A DNA stretch of 40,689 nt from Bacteroidales bacterium UBA3824 (lineage in GTDB: Bacteria; Bacteroidota; Bacteroidia; Bacteroidales; UBA3824): contig DGIK01000225.1 in NCBI GenBank assembly GCA_002393195.1, forward strand, positions 23,656 to 64,344, given 5' to 3'. Below are positions 24,001-31,832 of this stretch, one piece after another (position 1 is the first letter of the stretch; each line of letters begins with the position of its first letter). The notes beneath the pieces are model-generated. The model did not search any database. It was not told where the DNA came from and saw only the letters and a program-made list of their open reading frames with translations. Made by a program: the position numbers and the translations under genes.

Positions 24001-25383
24001 ATGAAACATACGTTCATATTATTTATCTTGTTGACAATCAGTGTATTGTCAAATGCACAATATCGCCGTATGGGCGAAGTGGATGATTATGTCGCAGTGG
24101 ATAGAGTGCCACGACAGGCTACGCTGCTCACACGTGATTATACGTATCTGCCGTCTGCACACACGCTCAGACCGTGGTGCCCCATTCCTGGCAGCCAAGG
24201 CGATTATGGGACTTGTCCAAGTTGGAGCACGGCATATTATGCACGGACAATATGTGAGGCGAGAAACAACGGCTGGACAGACAAAAACAAAATTACAAAT
24301 GAGGCTTTTTCTCCGACATTTGTATTCGCATTGGTAAAAAAGCCATCCGATTACAACTGCGCTGATGGTGCAAATACTGCAAATGCTTTGGAAATAATCA
24401 GTCAAAAAGGCGTCCCAAAGCTTCGTGACTTGCCTTATAGTTGCCTTAATTCTATACCGATGCAGTACTATTCGCTTGCTTCACAATATAGAACTGAGCG
24501 GCCTACATCGTTGTTTGATAGAAGTGTTGCTGATTACAACACACGCATTAGAAACGTCAAGAAGGCATTAGCGGAAGATAATCCTGTGTTGATTTCGTTC
24601 AAGTGCTATGATTCGTTCCAAATGGTAAGTTCAGATGTGTGGAATGGTGATGTTAGTGGTGAACCTGGTGGTCATTCGATGTGCGTAGTTAGTTACGACG
24701 ACAACAAATATGGCGGTGCATTTGAGGTTATCAACTCTTGGGGAACGGACTGGGCAAATGGCGGATATTGTTGGATTCGATACAATGATTTTTGTAATTA
24801 TACCAACTATGCGATGCAAATGAATGTACGGAAAATCCAGTCTAACAACATCTCCCGCCCCAACTCCCTCTCCGGCACTCTCCGCCTCCAGCTCTCCACC
24901 GGCGAGGAGATGCGCGGCACACTTGGAACAAACGGCGTTTACAAAATCTCCGGCGAATACATCTCCGGCACACGCTACCGCATCTATATCTCCAACAATG
25001 AACCCGCATACGTCTATGTAATCGGGTCTGATTTGCAGAACAATGTCAGCAAAGTCTTTCCGCCAAACGACAGGATTTCGCCCGCGTTGACCTACAAATC
25101 CAACAACATCGCCATACCCGATGAAAATTGGTTTGTGCAGATGGATAACACTGTCGGCAAGGATTATGTATGCGTATTGTATTCGGCACAGGAGTTGGAC
25201 ATCAATACCATCATCAGCAAAATTCGCAGCGGCTACGGCAGTTTTCCCGAAAAAGTTTCGGCGGCATTGAGCGGCAAAATCGTGCCAGCATCGGACGTGA
25301 GGTTTTCGCAAAACTCACTCAGCTTCTCCGCATCCACCAACAAATCCGTTGTTGCATTGATTGCAGAAGTGGTGCATAAATAA
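24001..25383 (+). CDS. secreted papain-family (C1) cysteine protease with DUF4384-like C-terminus
   Basis: A 460-residue exported protease (signal MKHTFILFILLTISVLSNAQ). The C1 catalytic set is present: oxyanion Gln66 (GSQGDYGTC), Cys72 (GTCPSW), His225 (GGHSMCVVSYDD) and Asn245 (VINSWGTDW). Residues ~285-460 look like DUF4384 (AYVYVIGSDLQNNVSKVFPP, IAIPDENWFVQMDNTVGKDY, CVLYSAQELD), a domain I recall next to caspases and kinases in bacteria. Base and codon use change at about 24,840: the protease half is AT-rich like the caspase genes, while the C-terminal half uses GC-rich codons like core genes, as if two sources were fused. Last gene of the protease cassette. Confidence 0.88.
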   Translation: MKHTFILFILLTISVLSNAQYRRMGEVDDYVAVDRVPRQATLLTRDYTYLPSAHTLRPWCPIPGSQGDYGTCPSWSTAYYARTICEARNNGWTDKNKITNEAFSPTFVFALVKKPSDYNCADGANTANALEIISQKGVPKLRDLPYSCLNSIPMQYYSLASQYRTERPTSLFDRSVADYNTRIRNVKKALAEDNPVLISFKCYDSFQMVSSDVWNGDVSGEPGGHSMCVVSYDDNKYGGAFEVINSWGTDWANGGYCWIRYNDFCNYTNYAMQMNVRKIQSNNISRPNSLSGTLRLQLSTGEEMRGTLGTNGVYKISGEYISGTRYRIYISNNEPAYVYVIGSDLQNNVSKVFPPNDRISPALTYKSNNIAIPDENWFVQMDNTVGKDYVCVLYSAQELDINTIISKIRSGYGSFPEKVSAALSGKIVPASDVRFSQNSLSFSASTNKSVVALIAEVVHK

Positions 25384-25398
25384 CTTTTACGAATTCAA

Positions 25399-25443
25399 AC
25401 CCCGTAGGGGTGACATATTATAGCCGTGGGTGTGAACCCACGG
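25399..25443. repeat. paired-palindrome intergenic repeat
   Basis: ACCCCGTAGGGGT (25399-25411), a short spacer, then the 8-bp palindrome CCGTGGGT-GTGA-ACCCACGG (25424-25443) with a GNRA-type loop. I recall closely similar two-hairpin elements scattered through Bacteroidales genomes. The rest of 25384-25645 is AT-rich and holds only this element and the promoter of the next gene. Confidence 0.7.
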
Positions 25444-25582
25444 TAATATTATGCCCATTTTTTACAAAAATTAACATCCAAAACAACATCATATTTCCCT
25501 CTGTATTTCAATATCTTAACAAAGAATCAACAATCAAAAATCCCTTTTAACTAAACTTCCCGTTAAAAAACTGACCAATAAA

Positions 25583-25614
25583 TTTGCACAACTGAAAAAT
25601 AAGTTATAAAATTG
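25583..25614 (+). promoter_or_regulatory. promoter of blaI-like regulator gene
   Basis: TTTG (25583-25586) and TAAAATTG (25607-25614; one mismatch to TAnnTTTG), spaced by 20 bases, 31 bases before the regulator ATG. BlaI-type proteins usually repress their own promoter, so an operator may overlap here, but I could not identify a clear dyad. Confidence 0.55.
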
Positions 25615-25645
25615 CAGTGTCAATTAACAAACTAAATACTAAGTT

Positions 25646-26008
25646 ATGGAAGCATTAACAAAAGCAGAGGAGAAGGTAATGCAGATTCTTTGGAGTCTCA
25701 AGAAGGCTTTCGTGAAGGAAGTCATCGAGAAGATGGACGATCCTAAGCCGCCTTACAATACCATCAGCTCCGTCGTAAGGATTTTGGTGGAAAAAGGTTT
25801 CGTGGGCTATAAGGCTTACGGCAGGACTTACGAGTATTTCCCGAAAATCTCCAAGTTGCAATACAAGAAGTTTACCTTCGGGCAGATGTTGCGCAACTAC
25901 TTTGACGGCAGTTATGAGACAATGGTTTCGTACATGGTAGATGAGGAGCAGATAAGCGACTCTGAAATCACCGAAATCAAAAAAATCATCGACAAAAAAA
26001 GTAGTTAA
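25646..26008 (+). CDS. BlaI/MecI/CopY-family transcriptional repressor
   Basis: A 120-residue winged-helix repressor. The start MEALTKAEEKVMQILWSLKK and the recognition region PPYNTISSVVRILVEKGFVG (about residues 35-54) are typical of BlaI/MecI, followed by KAYGRTYEYFP and a C-terminal dimerisation helix. In the paradigm, the repressor is cleaved when the partner M56 membrane protease senses a signal. The partner gene starts four bases downstream. The inducer need not be a beta-lactam; no beta-lactamase or penicillin-binding gene is nearby. In Bacteroidetes such pairs are often linked to TonB genes, as here. Confidence 0.92.
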   Translation: MEALTKAEEKVMQILWSLKKAFVKEVIEKMDDPKPPYNTISSVVRILVEKGFVGYKAYGRTYEYFPKISKLQYKKFTFGQMLRNYFDGSYETMVSYMVDEEQISDSEITEIKKIIDKKSS

Positions 26009-26012
26009 AATC

Positions 26013-27275
26013 GTGGTTGGGCTGCTCGCATATACGGTGGAGGTTGGCGTAGTGTTCGCTGTTTTGATTGCTATCTACAAGCACGTCTATTACGGCATCA
26101 GCTACAATAAGTGGGAGCGTGGTTATCTGCTTGCGGCTACGGCGGCGAGTTACGTACTGCCGCTATTGAAGGTGAGGTATATGATGCCTCCCTTGCCAAA
26201 ACCCGCCGACCACATCATCGAGATTGTGCAGCGATGCAGCGATTACGACGTTGTAACCCTCAGTCGCCCTCAGTGGACGGAAGGTTTTTGGAATACTTTT
26301 ACGCAGTCAACGGTCTTTGAAAACATTATCGCGGTGCTGTTTGCGGTATATATGGCTGGAGTTGCCGTCAAGCTGTTTAGCTTTGTGCGCGGGCTTATGA
26401 AGTCGATTAGGCTCAAGGCTCGTTCTCAAAAGGTGAGGAGCATCAACGGAGTGGATGTTTATAATACCGACGTCAATACGGTGGCGTTTTCCTTCTTCGG
26501 CAACATCTTTCTCGGCGCAAAGTCGCGGGGGCTGTCGGATGCGGAGATGGACATCGTAATAAAGCACGAATTGCAGCACGTGGCGGGGCATCATTCTGTG
26601 GATACATTGGTGTTTGGGTTGTATTCTGTATTGCAATGGTGGAATCCTATGGCAAGGCTTGCTGCTCGATATTCGCGAATTGTCTGCGAAAACATTGCCG
26701 ATTCGCAGGCAGTAGGCGACGGCAAACTCACCGATTATTCGCGGCTTGTGCTTGGTCTTGGCATCAAAAACCGCGACGAATCTGCCCCTGTAAGCCGTCC
26801 TAAACACAAAAGCTCATTGGTGGACAGGATAGCTCAATTGCTCAATACTGACAGCGTAAATATCAGAAGGGTAAGGTTTTATTCGGCATTGCCGGTGCTT
26901 GCGGTTGCTATTGCGGCTTATATAGTCTATGCCGGGATGCTCACCCCAATCGACCCGCGTTACGATATGCCGGTGCGCGGCGGCTACGAAGTGGTGGCGG
27001 GTTTCTTCAACGACCAGAAGATTTGCAACGCCGACGGCAAGATTTATGTGGTTTCGCACAAGCTCGTAAATCTGCGTTTCGATGACGGCGCGGTGATTAT
27101 TCCGCCTGATGAGGCTGTCAACGTGCAGGCAGTTGGCAAAGGGGTAACATTCAATCTTGGCGTGTACACCGTAACGATAGAAGGTATTGACATCAACGAC
27201 GAACATTTGGCGTCGCTCGCCATCACCGATCAAAAAGGCAAGGCGATAGACCCGCAATTGGTATTCAAGATGTAA
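26013..27275 (+). CDS. BlaR1/M56-family membrane metalloprotease
   Basis: A 420-residue membrane protein that should sense a signal and trigger inactivation of the adjacent BlaI-like repressor. It starts with GTG at 26013. Membrane segments lie at about residues 4-22, 38-52 and 105-125, with a fourth after the protease domain (~295-312). The zinc motif HELQH is at 185-189, followed by ENIADSQAV, which contains the third ligand Glu. The C-terminal ~110 residues are extracytoplasmic and beta-rich (KIYVVSHKLVNLRFDDG, GVTFNLGVYTVTIEG), and lack the SxxK penicillin-sensor motifs of BlaR1, so the ligand is different and unknown. It overlaps nothing but is only four bases from the repressor gene. 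Confidence 0.9.
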   Translation: MVGLLAYTVEVGVVFAVLIAIYKHVYYGISYNKWERGYLLAATAASYVLPLLKVRYMMPPLPKPADHIIEIVQRCSDYDVVTLSRPQWTEGFWNTFTQSTVFENIIAVLFAVYMAGVAVKLFSFVRGLMKSIRLKARSQKVRSINGVDVYNTDVNTVAFSFFGNIFLGAKSRGLSDAEMDIVIKHELQHVAGHHSVDTLVFGLYSVLQWWNPMARLAARYSRIVCENIADSQAVGDGKLTDYSRLVLGLGIKNRDESAPVSRPKHKSSLVDRIAQLLNTDSVNIRRVRFYSALPVLAVAIAAYIVYAGMLTPIDPRYDMPVRGGYEVVAGFFNDQKICNADGKIYVVSHKLVNLRFDDGAVIIPPDEAVNVQAVGKGVTFNLGVYTVTIEGIDINDEHLASLAITDQKGKAIDPQLVFKM

Positions 27276-27296
27276 TGCAACTAAAAATGCTAAAAA

Positions 27297-27518
27297 ATGA
27301 ATCGAAAGACATCCAAAGCTGACTTAGAAGGCAAGCGCAGCATTTTCTTTCAGTTAGGACTTGCAATCGCGCTATTGATTGCGGTGCTGGTGGTCAATTA
27401 CAAACAGACCAAACCCAGAGCCGATACCATTACCGTAAAGGTAACGGGATTGAGCGTCAGAAGTGCAGCCGACATCGATTCCACGACGTTGGTGCGCCCG
27501 CCGGAAGTGTCGCGATAA
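27297..27518 (+). CDS. free-standing TonB-like N-terminal membrane anchor
   Basis: A 73-residue protein with a cytoplasmic basic start (MNRKTSKADLEGKRSIFFQ), one membrane helix (~18-37) and a short periplasmic tail ending in DSTTLVRPPEVSR. The first part matches the start of the TonB protein encoded just downstream (KADLEGKRSIFFQLGLAIAL versus KADLENKRGYLLEIGLVVTL), but there is no proline-rich spacer and no C-terminal TonB domain. It may be a paralogue that lost its C-terminus or a dedicated partner for the ExbBD motor. It lies 21 bases after the M56 gene and seems part of that operon. Confidence 0.72.
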   Translation: MNRKTSKADLEGKRSIFFQLGLAIALLIAVLVVNYKQTKPRADTITVKVTGLSVRSAADIDSTTLVRPPEVSR

Positions 27519-27569
27519 AAAAAATTAAAAAAAATTGCGTCAAAATTTTCATAGCACGATTAAAGATGT

Positions 27570-27577
27570 TAACTTTG
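27570..27577 (+). promoter_or_regulatory. -7 element of tonB promoter
   Basis: TAACTTTG followed by CAG fits the -7 consensus, with T-rich sequence at the -33 position. It lies 69 bases before the TonB gene, which therefore can be expressed apart from the M56 operon. Confidence 0.65.
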
Positions 27578-27645
27578 CAGTTTGGAAATCCGACGCACTA
27601 TTATAGTCAACGTTATTACTAAACTTAAAAAAACGAAAAGATAAA

Positions 27646-28338
27646 ATGGATCAGAAAAAAACTGAAAAAGCCGACCTTGAGAACAAGAGAGGTTATCTGC
27701 TTGAGATAGGCCTCGTAGTTACGCTCCTGATTATGTGGGGTGTGTTCGAATATTCGTCGAAGGTAGAGAGGGCTGAGGACTTCGGTCCCTTGGAGGTGGT
27801 AGCCGAAGAGGAGGAACTCGCCCCCGTAACCCGTCAGGAAGAGTTGCAGCTCCCCCCGCCGCCGCCCCCGCAGCAGACTGTTGCCGACATCATCGAGATT
27901 GTGGACGACAAGGTGGAGGTAGAGACCGACTTCATGAGTACTGAGGCGGACGAAACCACCACAGTGGAAATCCAGGAGGTGCAGGAAGTTGCCCAGGAAG
28001 AGGAAGTAGAAGAGGAGCCGCAGGTGTTCATCATTGTGGAAGATATGCCGGAGTTTCCCGGTGGCGAGCTCGCTCTCCGCAAGTACATCGCTGAGAATGT
28101 GCGCTACCCCGAAATGGCTAAGGAAAACGACATCCAGGGCACCGTGTATGTTCGCTTTGTGGTGGATACCGATGGTTCTGTAAAGAACGTTGAAGTGCTC
28201 CGTGGCGTAGATCCGTTGCTCGACAAGGAGGCAGTCCGCGTAGTGCAGTCGCTCCCGAAATGGAAGCCCGGCAAGCAGCGTGGCAAGGCTGTGAAGGTAA
28301 GCCACTCTGTGCCGATCAAATTCCAGCTCCAAAACTAA
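27646..28338 (+). CDS. tonB: TonB-family energy transducer
   Basis: A 230-residue protein that would carry energy from the ExbB-ExbD motor to outer-membrane receptors. Cytoplasmic start MDQKKTEKADLENKRGY, membrane helix at ~20-36, a Glu- and Pro-rich periplasmic stretch (~45-125, with QLPPPPPPQQ and long EEVEEE runs), then the TonB C-terminal domain (FPGGELALRKYIAENVRYP, IQGTVYVRFVVDTDGSVKNV, WKPGKQRGKAVKVSHSVPI). This form is typical of Bacteroidetes, which carry several TonB paralogues. The preceding short gene copies its anchor region. Confidence 0.94.
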   Translation: MDQKKTEKADLENKRGYLLEIGLVVTLLIMWGVFEYSSKVERAEDFGPLEVVAEEEELAPVTRQEELQLPPPPPPQQTVADIIEIVDDKVEVETDFMSTEADETTTVEIQEVQEVAQEEEVEEEPQVFIIVEDMPEFPGGELALRKYIAENVRYPEMAKENDIQGTVYVRFVVDTDGSVKNVEVLRGVDPLLDKEAVRVVQSLPKWKPGKQRGKAVKVSHSVPIKFQLQN

Positions 28339-28349
28339 TCTTAATGCAT

Positions 28350-28416
28350 AATGCATAATTCATAATGCATAATTAGCATCCGCCGGATGGCAATTATGAA
28401 TTGTGAATTATGCATT
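28350..28416. repeat. imperfect 25-bp inverted repeat (ATGCATAATTC family)
   Basis: Two 25-base arms (28350-28374 and 28392-28416) are complementary except for a few positions and enclose a small GC palindrome (CATCCGCCGGATG). ATGCATAATTC words continue on both sides, from 28341 to about 28480. The same words make the palindrome at 11775-11822. It fills the gap between tonB and the usp gene and has the look of a small non-autonomous repeat. Confidence 0.75.
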
Positions 28417-28486
28417 ATTCTTTGTTGTTAATTGCATTGTTGGTACAAATTATGCATGATGCATTGAGCATTATGCATTGAAAAAA

Positions 28487-29293
28487 ATGGATGAGATTAT
28501 CGACAAAAAGCCTATCGTAGTGCCGTGGGACTATTCGCTCAAAGCCGAGTGCGCCCTGCTGCATGCAATAGATTTTGCCCTCGCTCTCGACCGGGGGATT
28601 ATCCTTGTACATATCACCAAAGACGAGGCCGACAATGCCCTCAATGTGGAACGCCTCAATCTCATTGCCGAAGATGTAATGCGCAAATACGGCATACGTC
28701 CGGGCGTGGTGGTTCGCACAGGCAATATCTTCACAGAAATCAAGCACGTAATAGAAGAATGTGACGCCAAGCTCGCTGTAATGGGTACGCACGGACTCAA
28801 AGGTCTGCAAAAATTCACTGGCAGCTGGGCGTTGAAAGTAATCACGGGGAGCAAAGCCCCGTTTGTTGTTGTACAAGACAAGCCTTTGGATACCGACATA
28901 CACAAAGTGGTGTTGCCGTTGGATTTCAAGCTCGAGGAGCGTCAGAAACTCGTTTGGGTTCAGTTTATAGCCAAGGCGTACAAGTGCAAATTTTATCTCT
29001 GCTACATCGAAAATAGCGACGCCCAAATCCGCAAGCGCACACAGGCTAATATCTCTGCCGCCATCAAATATTTGGAAACCAATCAAATCAATTACGAACT
29101 TCAGAGGCTCGCCGGCAAGGAAGGACTTGCAAGCGAGACCATCAGTTTCGCGCAGTCGATAGGTTCGGGTCTTATTATTATAATGACTACCAAAAACATC
29201 CGATTCCAAGATTATGTGCTTGGCGCCGCCGAGCAGCAGATTATCGCCAACGAGGCTAAGATTCCTGTTATGTGTGTAAACCCGATGGAATGA
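28487..29293 (+). CDS. tandem universal stress protein (UspA family)
   Basis: A 268-residue protein with two Usp domains in series. The first (~1-140) has the nucleotide-binding pattern GTHGLKGLQKFTGS followed by VITGSKAPFVVVQ near residue 110, which suggests ATP binding. The second (~143-268) is more divergent (VVLPLDFKLEERQKLVWV, IIIMTTKNIRFQDY, IPVMCVNP) and lacks the glycine loop. ATG at 28487 is preferred; an in-frame TTG nine bases earlier lies in the repeat. Usp proteins respond to starvation and stress; the specific signal is unknown. It is preceded by the inverted-repeat region and no clear promoter. Confidence 0.88.
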   Translation: MDEIIDKKPIVVPWDYSLKAECALLHAIDFALALDRGIILVHITKDEADNALNVERLNLIAEDVMRKYGIRPGVVVRTGNIFTEIKHVIEECDAKLAVMGTHGLKGLQKFTGSWALKVITGSKAPFVVVQDKPLDTDIHKVVLPLDFKLEERQKLVWVQFIAKAYKCKFYLCYIENSDAQIRKRTQANISAAIKYLETNQINYELQRLAGKEGLASETISFAQSIGSGLIIIMTTKNIRFQDYVLGAAEQQIIANEAKIPVMCVNPME

Positions 29294-29301
29294 CTTTTTT
29301 C

Positions 29302-29333
29302 TTTGTTATTGTTGCAAATAATTGTTACCTTTG
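29302..29333 (+). promoter_or_regulatory. Bacteroidetes-type promoter of pdxA
   Basis: TTTG (29302-29305) and TACCTTTG (29326-29333), spaced by 20 bases, 29 bases before the pdxA ATG. Because the promoter sits between the usp stop and the ATG at 29363, it supports that ATG over the upstream in-frame codon at 29303. Confidence 0.8.
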
Positions 29334-29362
29334 CCCCTGCAATAATTGTAACACCGATTATA

Positions 29363-30433
29363 ATGGAAAAAAAATCTAACAACAAATATGTGGTTGGCAT
29401 CACCCATGGTGATATCAACGGTATAGGATATGAAGTGATATTCAAGGCGTTGTCTGACCCCGCCATATACGACGACTGCACCTTTGTTATATATGGTTCG
29501 CCAAAGATTGCGGCGTTTCACCGCAAGCAAATCAACCTTGCCAATACTGTGGTCAACAATGCCACCAGCGTCGAGGACATCGTGCCAAACGCCATCAACA
29601 TCATCAACGTCTGCGACGAAAATACACGTGTTGACCTCGGTTGCAGCACCATACAGGCTGGCGAGTGCAGTGTTGCCGCCGTCCACAGGGCTGTGGCAGA
29701 CCTCAAAAACAATATGCTCGACATCCTCATCAACGCTCCCGCCGACGTGTCCAATATGATGGACGCCGGTTTCAAATTTGCCGGTGTGCCTGAGTTCATT
29801 GCGCACGACCTCAGCTACCGCAATTTCGTATTGATGATGCTCGGCGACAAGATAAGGATTGCCACTGTGACAAGCCCTATGCCACTTGGCAACGTGCTCA
29901 ATGTGTTGTCGTCCGACAAGATATATTGGAAAATCAAAACCCTCAATAAGTCGCTCAAAGACGATTTTGCAATCAGAAAACCGCGCATCGCCGTGCTTGG
30001 TTTCAATCCCTTTGCCAGCGACAATGGCTCTTTTGGTCAGGAAGAGGCTGATAGGATAATGCCAGCTATCGACAAGGCGACAGAGGAAGACATCGTGGTT
30101 TTTGGTCCTTATAGTCCCGACAGTTTTTTTGCATCGGAGGCTTATATGAAATTTGACGCTGTGCTTGCCATGACCTACGACCAGGCTGCTGTGCCTTTCA
30201 GAATCATAGAAGGATACAAGGGCGTATCGTACACCGGCGGATTGCCCGTGATATGCACCGCGCCTATGCACGGCCCCGCATACGACATTGCTGGCAAGGG
30301 CGTTGCCGACGATACCTCGATGCGCAACGCAATTTACAGAGCAGTTGACATCGTTTACAATAAGAAGATACTTGAAGGCATTGTCCCGCTCAAGAAATTG
30401 ACGGAGCATGAGGCCGACAAGAAAATCTGCTAA
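29363..30433 (+). CDS. pdxA: 4-hydroxythreonine-4-phosphate dehydrogenase
   Basis: PdxA oxidises 4-hydroxythreonine 4-phosphate in the DXP-dependent pathway to pyridoxal phosphate. The 356-residue product opens with the family hallmark VGITHGDINGIGYEVIFKAL and has the metal-binding His region (FIAHDL), GFNPFASDNGSFGQEE, and the substrate region GPYSPDSFF ... MTYDQAAVPFRII, ending with the third metal-binding His region (APMHGPAYDIAGKG). All expected motifs are present. deoC follows after 21 bases and may be co-transcribed, without an obvious metabolic tie. Confidence 0.95.
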   Translation: MEKKSNNKYVVGITHGDINGIGYEVIFKALSDPAIYDDCTFVIYGSPKIAAFHRKQINLANTVVNNATSVEDIVPNAINIINVCDENTRVDLGCSTIQAGECSVAAVHRAVADLKNNMLDILINAPADVSNMMDAGFKFAGVPEFIAHDLSYRNFVLMMLGDKIRIATVTSPMPLGNVLNVLSSDKIYWKIKTLNKSLKDDFAIRKPRIAVLGFNPFASDNGSFGQEEADRIMPAIDKATEEDIVVFGPYSPDSFFASEAYMKFDAVLAMTYDQAAVPFRIIEGYKGVSYTGGLPVICTAPMHGPAYDIAGKGVADDTSMRNAIYRAVDIVYNKKILEGIVPLKKLTEHEADKKIC

Positions 30434-30454
30434 CCCATAAAAATCATATTATAT

Positions 30455-31303
30455 ATGGCGTACAATAATTTTTCGTTAGAATCCCACGGCGAGGGTTTCG
30501 TGGACGGCAAGCTCGCCTTTTATAAGGCTAATGTCGCTGCACCGACGTTGCCGTTGCTCAAGAAGATACATTCGTGCATCGACCTCACCACGCTCAGCAA
30601 TGCCGACAATGCCAAGTCGGTGAAGGCTCTCGTGGAGATTGTAAATACTCACGCCGCCAATCATCCCGACATCCCAAATGTGGCGGGCATTTGTGTGTAC
30701 CCCAAGTTTGTAAGCGTGGTAAAGGAAGCCCTCAAAGTGCCGGGAGTTGACATCGTGTCGGTGGCTGGCGCGTTTCCCCATGCGCAGACTTTCACGGAAA
30801 TCAAGGTGAGGGAAGTGGCTCTCGCTGTAGAAGCCGGAGCCGACGAAATAGACGTTGTAATCAATGCCGGCGACATCATCGCCAAGGATTACGCCGCCGC
30901 GCTCGACGAATTGAAGGCTATGCGCGAGGCTTGCAAGTCAGTGAAGATGAAGGTGATATTGGAGACCGGTGTCTATAAGGCAGATTCCGACATCTACGAC
31001 GCATCCATAATAGCAATGGAGGCTGGCGCCGACTTTGTGAAGACCTCCACCGGCAAGAGCGAACCTGCCGCCACGCCGCGTGCAATGCTCATTATGGCAT
31101 TGGCAGTGAGCGATTATTGTAAGGCTACGGGCAGGCGCGTGGGCATCAAGCCCGCCGGAGGCATTAGGACATCGCAGGACGCCATGCAATATTGCGCCAT
31201 CATGGATGATATTTTCCACGGCGATTACGACAATACCAACTTCCGCATCGGTGCTACATCGCTCGCCAAGAATGTAATTGCAGACATCAAGGCATTGTCG
31301 TAG
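30455..31303 (+). CDS. deoC: deoxyribose-phosphate aldolase
   Basis: Splits 2-deoxyribose 5-phosphate into glyceraldehyde 3-phosphate and acetaldehyde in nucleoside breakdown. A 282-residue TIM-barrel enzyme, class I: the Schiff-base Lys196 lies in ADFVKTSTG, the second active-site Lys in GIKPAGGIR, and the Asp in DEIDVVINAGDI. The longer N-terminus (~30 residues) is normal for the form with TTLSN near residue 47. It is probably read from the pdxA promoter. A weak inverted repeat of A and T runs (31305-31314/31340-31349) after the stop may act as a terminator. Confidence 0.95.
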   Translation: MAYNNFSLESHGEGFVDGKLAFYKANVAAPTLPLLKKIHSCIDLTTLSNADNAKSVKALVEIVNTHAANHPDIPNVAGICVYPKFVSVVKEALKVPGVDIVSVAGAFPHAQTFTEIKVREVALAVEAGADEIDVVINAGDIIAKDYAAALDELKAMREACKSVKMKVILETGVYKADSDIYDASIIAMEAGADFVKTSTGKSEPAATPRAMLIMALAVSDYCKATGRRVGIKPAGGIRTSQDAMQYCAIMDDIFHGDYDNTNFRIGATSLAKNVIADIKALS

Positions 31304-31468
31304 AGCAAAAAAAACATAAAAAAACAGCTCCGCCGCTAATTTTTTTTGCAAACTTTCAGATTCTTAAATTCGCTGTCTGTTAACGAATTATTAAAACTGA
31401 GGGTCAAAAAATAATGATTTGTTATACAACGTCTTATAAAAAAATTTTTTTTTATGGTCGAAAAAGTT

Positions 31469-31476
31469 TAACTTTG
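31469..31476 (+). promoter_or_regulatory. -7 element of acpP promoter
   Basis: TAACTTTG followed by CGG, 69 bases before the acpP ATG. The -33 region is T-rich. The gap 31304-31544 otherwise holds only AT-rich sequence and a possible weak terminator. Confidence 0.7.
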
Positions 31477-31544
31477 CGGTCGGAAAAAACACATAGTTGT
31501 TAAACGAAAGTAATATTAATTAATTAAATTAAAATCAATAAATT

Positions 31545-31781
31545 ATGTCAGAAATTTCTTCTAAGGTAAAGGCTATCATCGTCGATAAGCTCGGCGTTGA
31601 CGAGGCCGAAGTAACTGATCAGGCAAGCTTCACCAACGATCTCGGTGCAGATTCGCTCGACACTGTTGAGCTCATCATGCAGTTCGAGAAGGAGTTTGGC
31701 GTCACCATTCCCGACGACCAGGCTGAGAAGATTACCAATGTAGGCGAGGCTATTGCCTTCATCGAACAGAATGCCAAGTAA
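31545..31781 (+). CDS. acpP: acyl carrier protein
   Basis: The 78-residue acyl carrier of fatty acid synthesis. The phosphopantetheine attachment Ser37 lies in the canonical [12 protein letters not shown]; the protein is acidic and four-helical ([19 protein letters not shown] at the start, [10 protein letters not shown] at the end). It is the first gene of the conserved acpP-fabF-rnc cluster, 51 bases ahead of fabF. Confidence 0.98.
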   Translation: MSEISSKVKAIIVDKLGVDEAEVTDQASFTNDLGADSLDTVELIMQFEKEFGVTIPDDQAEKITNVGEAIAFIEQNAK

Positions 31782-31832
31782 TTGAATCAATTTTGACTAA
31801 CGTTTTTCACACAAACTTAGCAGTTAACACTT

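Noticed and set aside
28341..28480. CRISPR-like array of ATGCATAAT words
   Set aside because: The words are short, unevenly spaced and in both orientations, with no unique spacers and no cas genes.
29306..30409. 367-codon open frame antisense to pdxA
   Set aside because: pdxA on the other strand is certain, and the antisense frame has no family features.
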